From Nesterenkonia haasae (lineage in GTDB: Bacteria; Actinomycetota; Actinomycetes; Actinomycetales; Micrococcaceae), in assembly GCF_010119385.1 (NCBI RefSeq), contig NZ_VFIE01000018.1, positions 368,344 through 432,343 of the forward strand: a stretch of 64,000 nucleotides of DNA. Reading direction: 5' to 3'. A program made the translations under genes and the position numbers. The notes under the pieces are model-generated. The model made no database searches. It had not been told where the DNA came from and saw only the letters and a list, made by a program, of their open reading frames with translations. Below, piece by piece: positions 59,346 to 64,000 of this stretch; position 1 is the first letter of the stretch, and each line of letters starts with the position of its first letter.

Positions 59346-59670
59346 CCAGTCGGAATCAGACAATAGCGGACGAGATCGCTGGGTAACCATCGATGCAATA
59401 GCAGATCGCTATGGCGTTTCCGCAGACAAAGTGCGCGCCCTCTCTGACCGTCTCGCATGGCCATGTCACCGCCAAGGGCGATTGAGGCGCTTCTCCCCTG
59501 GCGATCAGCAAGAAATTCATGCTAAATGGCTAGAGCACGGCGGTGACGATCCGCCCTATCAAGCTCCCAGCTGGAGAGACCTCGCGCTAAAGGACAAGCT
59601 CACCCAAGAGGAGCATGATGCCGTAATGCGCGGTTCCAGGGCATCCAGGGGCGAGTCGCCCTACGACTGA
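59338..59670 (+). CDS. second of two tandem paralogous HTH proteins
   Basis: A 110-residue protein whose core repeats that of the gene before it: WVTIDAIADRYGVSADKVRA, then WPCHRQGRLRRFSPGDQQE. The C-terminal part differs (PPYQAPSWRDLALKDKLTQE). Its ATG lies inside the end of the first gene, so translation is coupled. The two could form a heterodimer. Confidence 0.75.
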   Translation: MYSQSESDNSGRDRWVTIDAIADRYGVSADKVRALSDRLAWPCHRQGRLRRFSPGDQQEIHAKWLEHGGDDPPYQAPSWRDLALKDKLTQEEHDAVMRGSRASRGESPYD

Positions 59671-59696
59671 GGCTGCCGACACCACAGCATTGACAA

Positions 59697-59879
59697 TTAG
59701 CTGCCAGCCTCCAACCACGCTTCGAGTTCGGCGTGAGTGATCTTCGGATGCGATGTGCCTGGCGGCCTCACTGTCGCGATGTGGCCGGCTGCAATGAGTT
59801 CCCTCAGCTTTCGCTCTGAGATATCAACTTGTTCAGCCGCATGCTTGATGCTGTAGGCCATCCGACGATTCTCTGTCAT
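59697..59879 (-). CDS. excisionase-like HTH protein near attR
   Basis: A 60-residue HTH protein: YSIKHAAEQVDISERKLREL and then ITHAELEAWLEAG. It has the size and layout of excision factors and lies about 230 bases from attR. Start ATG 59879 has GAAGG about ten bases upstream; ATG 59861 is an alternative. A likely candidate for the directionality factor of the prophage. Confidence 0.65.
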   Translation of the reverse strand: MTENRRMAYSIKHAAEQVDISERKLRELIAAGHIATVRPPGTSHPKITHAELEAWLEAGS

Positions 59880-60060
59880 CACGCCCAGACCTTCTTCCTT
59901 GTCCCACATTCGTCCGAAACTGAGTCTGGACAGCACTGAATCCGCTACTCACCCGCCTAATTATCGCCGCTGGCTACACATGGTGCGTCACAGTAAAGGT
60001 GGCACTAAAGTCACCACCAGCCCTTAAAATGGACCACATTTCCGGCCCAAATTTGGACAC

Positions 60061-60107
60061 AAAAATGCCCCTCGATCCCTTGTGCTGACTGGGATCGAGG
60101 GGCATTT
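60061..60107 (-). terminator. phage-carried terminator of tRNA-Arg
   Basis: A perfect 17-bp stem (60063-60079 with 60091-60107), 11-base loop and TTTTT on the minus strand, directly after the tRNA 3' end. Because it lies inside the prophage, the phage brought it in. It resembles the displaced host terminator at 20317-20360 in geometry and in loop bases. Confidence 0.9.
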
Positions 60108-60110
60108 CTC

Positions 60111-60190
<80 letters not shown>

Positions 60191-60284
60191 ATTGCTCCAG
60201 AAACTCACTGTACCGTGAGTTGGACCTTGACGATACTACACGTGCTTTTCCGGCTGAGCCAAATCCGGTCCAATCAGGGATGGC

Positions 60285-60803
60285 TCATTTCCACGATCCG
60301 GTGGTGACGAACTCAGCGAGGGCGGCGTCGCGCCCGTCCAACTCAGCCCAGGGCTTGGTCACATCGAAGCGAGCGAGTCCAGCCGGTGGCCACTGTGAGG
60401 CCATGTTCAGCGCGGCCTCCTCATCTGACTCGGCACTTGTCAGCTTCATGCTGAGTTCCTGGACCCCCGGCATATGGGCGATCACCAGCAGGTTGTTCAC
60501 GGTTTCGGGTGTCTCATTGATCACTGAGCAGAGCTGACCCGGAGATCCCAGATACATCCGGTCATCCAATTGCGCGGTGGGCGCTCTCTCACCAAGCTCG
60601 TGAGCGACCCAGATGCTGGTCTGGCGGGTTCGCATGGAGGAGGACACCACCGTGACCTCCGGCCAGTAGGCGGACTCCAGCAACCACTGACCGATCTCGC
60701 GAGCCTGGGTTTCGCCGTGCCCGGTCAGGGTGCGGGAGAAGTCATCGCCGGAAAAGCTATGTCCCGCTTCGGCATGACGGAGCACCAATAGCGTCTTAGC
60801 CAT
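60285..60803 (-). CDS. sixA: SixA-like histidine phosphatase
   Basis: A 172-residue histidine-phosphatase-fold protein. The catalytic RHG-type motif is LRHAEAG near the start; SSSMRTRQTSIWVAHELG holds the second Arg and NNLLVIAHMPGVQELS the second His. SixA proteins remove phosphate from phosphohistidine in phosphotransfer proteins; the actual substrate here is unknown. It ends 95 bases from the tRNA-Arg 5' end. Confidence 0.88.
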   Translation of the reverse strand: MAKTLLVLRHAEAGHSFSGDDFSRTLTGHGETQAREIGQWLLESAYWPEVTVVSSSMRTRQTSIWVAHELGERAPTAQLDDRMYLGSPGQLCSVINETPETVNNLLVIAHMPGVQELSMKLTSAESDEEAALNMASQWPPAGLARFDVTKPWAELDGRDAALAEFVTTGSWK

Positions 60804-60806
60804 GAA

Positions 60807-61598
60807 TCAGATGCTGTATTCGGGCGCTGCCCAGACCGTCACTTCAGGGTGCTCGTAGAAGCGGTAGCCTTGCCCGCGCACTGTTCGCACCGTGTTGGCC
60901 AGGCGCCCCAGTTTAGATCGAAGCCGCCGGATATGGACGTCAATGGTCCGCTCATTGGGCATCTGGTCGACATCCACGTGGCGCCACAACCGCTGCAGCA
61001 ACTCCTCCCGCCCGACGGTCCGGGACGAGTTCTCAACGAGATAGTTGAGCAGTTCAAATTCCTTGTAGGTGAGATTGAGACCTTCGCCATCGAGCTGGAC
61101 TTCGCGACGCGCCAGATCGATCAGGACACCCGAAGCCGAGAGCGAGGACGGGGGCGCACTCGGGACAGCGGGCTGGTCCGCTTGTCCCCGCGTCGCGACA
61201 GTCGGATCTCCGAGCGCCTGGCGCACCACCTCAAGATCAGCACCCTCCGCCGTCGGCGATGCCATCGCCATAGCAATGTGAACCTGCGATTCAGGTGCGA
61301 TGTGCTCCACATAGTCACGAAGCTCTGTGGCGATCCGATGCAGCGAGGTTCCCTCGGCCTTGGCAGTGTCCTCATCAAGCCCGACGTAGACTACGAATCC
61401 GCGGGCGACGACATCCGGGTGAACTACCTGCGCTCCGTTGTGTGGGGCGAGCACCGGAATGGGCGCCGTACGTGGTTGGCCATTGGCGCCGGGGGTTCCG
61501 TTGCGCATCTTGCGGGCCAGCTCAGCGCGCCGGGCAGCATTCCTCACTGAAACGTGAACGTACCCTGGATTTTGGGCCTTACTGAGCGGTGCGGACAT
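60807..61598 (-). CDS. OmpR/PhoB-type winged-helix regulator without receiver domain
   Basis: A 263-residue protein. The C-terminal 95 residues are a full OmpR-type DNA-binding domain: LDGEGLNLTYKEFELLNYLV, then RTVGREELLQRLW and ERTIDVHIRRLRSKLG, followed by TVRGQGYRF. In place of a receiver domain the N-terminal half has a domain with FVVYVGLDEDTAKAEGTSL (about 70-140) and a disordered basic start. So control cannot be by Asp phosphorylation in the usual way. The stop is 3 bases from the SixA start, so they share an operon. Confidence 0.88.
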   Translation of the reverse strand: MSAPLSKAQNPGYVHVSVRNAARRAELARKMRNGTPGANGQPRTAPIPVLAPHNGAQVVHPDVVARGFVVYVGLDEDTAKAEGTSLHRIATELRDYVEHIAPESQVHIAMAMASPTAEGADLEVVRQALGDPTVATRGQADQPAVPSAPPSSLSASGVLIDLARREVQLDGEGLNLTYKEFELLNYLVENSSRTVGREELLQRLWRHVDVDQMPNERTIDVHIRRLRSKLGRLANTVRTVRGQGYRFYEHPEVTVWAAPEYSI

Positions 61599-61739
61599 AT
61601 GAATCGTGACTCTTCCTGGCTGGTTGCCGGGTAGTGGGCACTCTCAGGATCGCCGTAATATTTCCGAAACGCAAGTAACATAAGCCAGAAAATTCCACAT
61701 AGTGAGATTTGCCCACCTAATGGTGATGTAGGCCACGTA

Positions 61740-62375
61740 CTATTCCGCCAGACCGTAGAGTCTATCTCCAGCGTCACCAAGCCCCGGGACGATGTACGCC
61801 TTCTCATTGAGCTTCTCATCAATAGCCGCCACAAAAAGCTCAATATCCAGGTCCCCGACCTCCTCCTCGAGGCGTCTGATTCCCTCCGGAGCCGCCAGCA
61901 GGCAGATGCAGGTAATCCTTGCCGCACCAGCGCGCTCTAAGAACCGAATAGCTTCAACCAGCGTGCCACCTGTGGCGAGCATCGGATCGAGCACAAACAC
62001 CTGGCGCCCAGTCAGATCGTCCGGAAGTCGCTCGGCATAGGTGACGATGTTCAGCGTCTCCTCATCCCTGGCCATCCCCAGAAAACCGACCTCCGCGGTC
62101 GGGATCATGGCCGTCATACCGTCCAGCATGCCCAGTCCGGCGCGCAGAATCGGCACCACCAGCGGTTTTGGCCCCGCCAGCCGAGTACCGACCATCTCTA
62201 TGACGGGAGTTCGAATTTCAGTCTCCTCTGTGGGAAGCGAATTCGACGCCTCGTAGGCCAGAAGTGACACCAACTCACGGGTCAAATCGCGGAATGTATT
62301 CGATGGGGTCTCCACCCGCCGCAGCTGAGTGAGTTTATGGTCGATCAGAGGGTGTGAAACGGCGTGAGTTCGCAT
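61740..62375 (-). CDS. upp: uracil phosphoribosyltransferase
   Basis: A 211-residue UPRTase, the normal length. It turns uracil and PRPP into UMP in pyrimidine salvage. Conserved: PILRAGLGMLDGM, the PRPP loop VFVLDPMLATGGTLVEAI, CLLAAPEGI and the C-terminal YIVPGLGDAGDRLYG. ATG 62375. It is divergent from tadA with about 35 bases between the starts, so the promoters overlap. Confidence 0.96.
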   Translation of the reverse strand: MRTHAVSHPLIDHKLTQLRRVETPSNTFRDLTRELVSLLAYEASNSLPTEETEIRTPVIEMVGTRLAGPKPLVVPILRAGLGMLDGMTAMIPTAEVGFLGMARDEETLNIVTYAERLPDDLTGRQVFVLDPMLATGGTLVEAIRFLERAGAARITCICLLAAPEGIRRLEEEVGDLDIELFVAAIDEKLNEKAYIVPGLGDAGDRLYGLAE

Positions 62376-62409
62376 GGCATCAAGGTACCAGCGCGCGTGT
62401 CACAGTATC

Positions 62410-62895
62410 GTGTCAGAGGTGAACTTCTCCCCCAGGGACCCACAGACACAGCACCGGCTGATGGGGCAGTGCCTTCAGTTGGCAGACCAGGCACCCGCTG
62501 CCGGAGACGTACCTGTGGGCGCTGTCGTCTTGAGCGCCGATGGTGTGATCCTCGGCTCGGGCCACAACACCCGCGAGCGCGATGCCGACCCATCCGGCCA
62601 CGCCGAGCTCAATGCTCTGCGCGGAGCAGCTCAGGCAATGGGGTCCTGGCGGTTGGACGGTTGCACCCTGGTGGTCACATTGGAACCGTGCATTATGTGC
62701 GCCGGCGCGATCAGCCAGTCCCGGATCGCCACTGTGATCTTCGGCGCATGGGACAAGAAGGCCGGCGGAGCCGGAAGCGTATTCGATGTCCTGCGCGAGC
62801 CCCGACTCAACCACTGGGTAGAAATTCAGCCTGGGGTCAGATCCGATGAGTGCGGTGCCCTGTTGAAGGCGTTCTTCGCTGAACATCGCGGGTGA
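62410..62895 (+). CDS. tadA: tRNA adenosine(34) deaminase
   Basis: A 161-residue deaminase of the CDA fold. Zinc ligands: HAE in SGHAELNAL and PCxxC in EPCIMCAGAI; the motif ARIAT-like (SRIATVIFGAWD) completes the active site. It converts A34 of tRNA-Arg(ACG) to inosine; the substrate tRNA gene is the prophage integration target 2.2 kb away. Starts GTG 62410 or GTG 62419 are both possible; a leaderless message is likely since no ribosome site is seen. Confidence 0.92.
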   Translation: MSEVNFSPRDPQTQHRLMGQCLQLADQAPAAGDVPVGAVVLSADGVILGSGHNTRERDADPSGHAELNALRGAAQAMGSWRLDGCTLVVTLEPCIMCAGAISQSRIATVIFGAWDKKAGGAGSVFDVLREPRLNHWVEIQPGVRSDECGALLKAFFAEHRG

Positions 62896-62950
62896 GGCAG
62901 CCTAGGCGCGCGCAAACTGGTAGCATGACGAGGCGCGATTTCGTGCGCAA

Positions 62951-63038
62951 GGTAGCGTGTCCGAGCGGCCGAAGGTGCAGCACTCGAAATGCTGTGTAGG
63001 GTAACCCCCTACCGTGGGTTCAAATCCCACCGCTACCG
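62951..63038 (+). tRNA. tRNA-Ser(CGA)
   Basis: Class II tRNA: acceptor GGTAGCG/CGCTACC, anticodon loop CTCGAAA (CGA), long variable arm GTAGGGTAACCCCCTAC and T-arm GGTTCAAATCC. The discriminator is G. CCA is not encoded. Confidence 0.95.
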
Positions 63039-63107
63039 CGTTCTGGCGGCCCCGCAGACCCCGGTAGTCTCGGGGCCGTCGCTCATGTTCTGCGAAAGAG
63101 GCCAGCA

Positions 63108-63566
63108 ATGAGCACCACTGTTCTTGCGATCGGCAAGAAACACGAACCGTGGGTTACTGATGGCATCGACCGCTACACCAAGCGGCTCCGCAAACCCTAC
63201 GATCTCTCCTGGCGGCTGTTGCCGCATTCGTCTAAGGAGCACGACGCCGCCCGCGAGGAAGAATCTGCCAAGATCCTCAACACCGTCAAACCCCAGCAGC
63301 ACCTCATCCTGTTGGATGAACGCGGAACGAATATCTCCTCGCCTCAGCTGGCAGCCCACCTGCAGCAGCAGTTCGACTCAGGCAACGACGTCGTACTGGT
63401 GATTGGGGGCGCCTATGGGGTCAACGCCGAGCTGCACCGCCGGGCTAACTTCACCTGGTCATTGAGCAACCTGGTGTTCCCGCACCAGCTGGTCCGGCTC
63501 ATGCTGGCCGAACAGCTGTACCGCGCACAGGAGATCAGCGCAGGACGGGCGTATCACCATGTCTGA
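63108..63566 (+). CDS. rlmH: 23S rRNA (pseudouridine1915-N3)-methyltransferase RlmH
   Basis: A 152-residue SPOUT methyltransferase that makes m3Psi at position 1915 of 23S rRNA. Conserved: LILLDERGTNISS, VLVIGGAYGVNAELHRRA (knot), SLSNLVFPHQLVRLMLAEQLYRA and the typical C-terminus YHHV. AGGCCAGCA precedes the ATG. The stop overlaps the start of the next gene by eight bases. Confidence 0.95.
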   Translation: MSTTVLAIGKKHEPWVTDGIDRYTKRLRKPYDLSWRLLPHSSKEHDAAREEESAKILNTVKPQQHLILLDERGTNISSPQLAAHLQQQFDSGNDVVLVIGGAYGVNAELHRRANFTWSLSNLVFPHQLVRLMLAEQLYRAQEISAGRAYHHV

Positions 63567-64000
63567 GCAGCCAGTGGTGGGCATTCTGGGGTCCGGGAGG
63601 GCGGGAACCGCGTTCGCCAGGGTGATGCTGCGCGTGGGCATCGCGGTGGACATGTGCTCCACGCGCCCGCCGAAAGCGCTGCAGCACCACCTGAAGATAT
63701 ACGCACCCGGGGCGGTGCCGGTGTGGCCCGAACAGATAGCGGTCAGAACATCTGAGCAGGGCACTGGCATCGTCATCCTTGCTGTGCCGCAGGAGGAGCT
63801 GGACGAGGTGGACCCCGACTGGGTTCACAGCGCTGGCAGCGGAGACCTGGTCTTGGTGGATGCGACCAACACCTGGCACGACGAGGAGCTGCCCGGCTGG
63901 TTGCAGGCCCCCCTTGATGAACAGCTTCCCTCCTCCTACGGCATCGCCGGACGTTTCAGCCGCGCCAAAGTGGTCAAGGCCCTCAATCACATTTCTCATC
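63559..64000 (+). CDS. Rossmann-fold NAD(P)-binding protein, partial
   Basis: The first 147 codons of a gene cut by the window end. The N-terminus VVGILGSGRAGTAFARV is a GxGxxG Rossmann site, followed by IVILAVPQEELDEV and VLVDATNT, the pattern of NADPH:F420 reductase-like and 6-phosphogluconate-dehydrogenase-like proteins. It overlaps rlmH by eight bases. The substrate and full function cannot be judged without the rest. Confidence 0.75.
   Translation, partial: MSEQPVVGILGSGRAGTAFARVMLRVGIAVDMCSTRPPKALQHHLKIYAPGAVPVWPEQIAVRTSEQGTGIVILAVPQEELDEVDPDWVHSAGSGDLVLVDATNTWHDEELPGWLQAPLDEQLPSSYGIAGRFSRAKVVKALNHISH

Noticed and set aside
62902..63108. Minus-strand frame over tRNA-Ser(CGA)
   Set aside because: The product (GFEPTVGG-type) is the usual artefact of translating a tRNA-Ser gene.

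Overview
The window reads as chromosomal DNA of a high-GC Gram-positive bacterium, most likely an actinobacterium of the Micrococcales (Micrococcaceae-like, possibly halo- or alkali-tolerant). The evidence is overall base composition, a GTP-type PEP carboxykinase, lipoproteins with acidic mature parts, DtxR-like iron control, leaders with strong AGGAGG sites and frequent GTG starts. The genus is inferred, not proven. A complete-looking siphovirus prophage of about 39.8 kb splits the window.

Left chromosomal arm (1-20.36 kb). It opens with an overlapping pair on the minus strand, a GIY-YIG/DUF2075 helicase and a MazG-like NTP pyrophosphohydrolase, followed by a secreted nuclease with an Excalibur tail. 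Next come a lipoprotein with a Met/Asp/Glu-rich linker and a duplicated helical domain, tRNA-Ser(UGA), an NTF2-like protein, an SbtA/SbtB bicarbonate transport pair with a divergent winged-helix regulator, a Nudix hydrolase, an L7/L12-like membrane protein and a phosphohexomutase. A ferric-siderophore ABC system follows (fused double permease, binding lipoprotein, ATPase) with a candidate iron box. The arm ends with PEP carboxykinase, a stand-alone ATP-grasp ligase, a DUF2267 protein and a GlsB/YeaQ stress membrane protein.

Prophage (20,365-60,163). It sits in the 3' half of tRNA-Arg(ACG) and is bounded by a perfect 53-bp direct repeat. From the left: an integrase and a rightward-facing cargo islet (21.8-27.7 kb). 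The islet holds two paralogous small ORFs, one broken, a DUF6653 membrane protein, a small HTH protein, a Panacea-domain protein, a two-TM GAF protein, a lipoprotein and an AAA ATPase with a C-terminal winged helix. Then, all on the minus strand and read from right to left, comes the phage programme: early and replication genes (about 58.2-52.2 kb, with DnaB helicase and a replisome organiser), a RES-domain NADase-like gene, HNH, terminase, portal, MuF, scaffold, capsid, connectors, major tail protein, and tail chaperones joined by a UUUUUUA -1 frameshift. Tape measure, Dit, tail tip, beta-helix fibre, membrane proteins, endolysin and holin complete it. One membrane-anchored gene is inserted on the opposite strand in the tail module. 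The repressor and the small HTH genes lie at the right end beside a palindromic operator region.

Right chromosomal arm (60.16-64 kb). The rebuilt tRNA-Arg, a SixA-like phosphatase, an OmpR-type DNA-binding protein without a receiver domain, upp, tadA, tRNA-Ser(CGA), rlmH and the start of a Rossmann-fold NADP-binding gene.

The most interesting points are the cargo islet as a possible anti-phage or superinfection-exclusion region, the RES gene without an antitoxin, the phage-carried replacement of both the tRNA 3' end and its terminator, the frameshifted chaperone with a zinc-ribbon-like tail, an ImmA-like protein that has lost its HExxH motif, and the helicase/MazG pair at the left edge.
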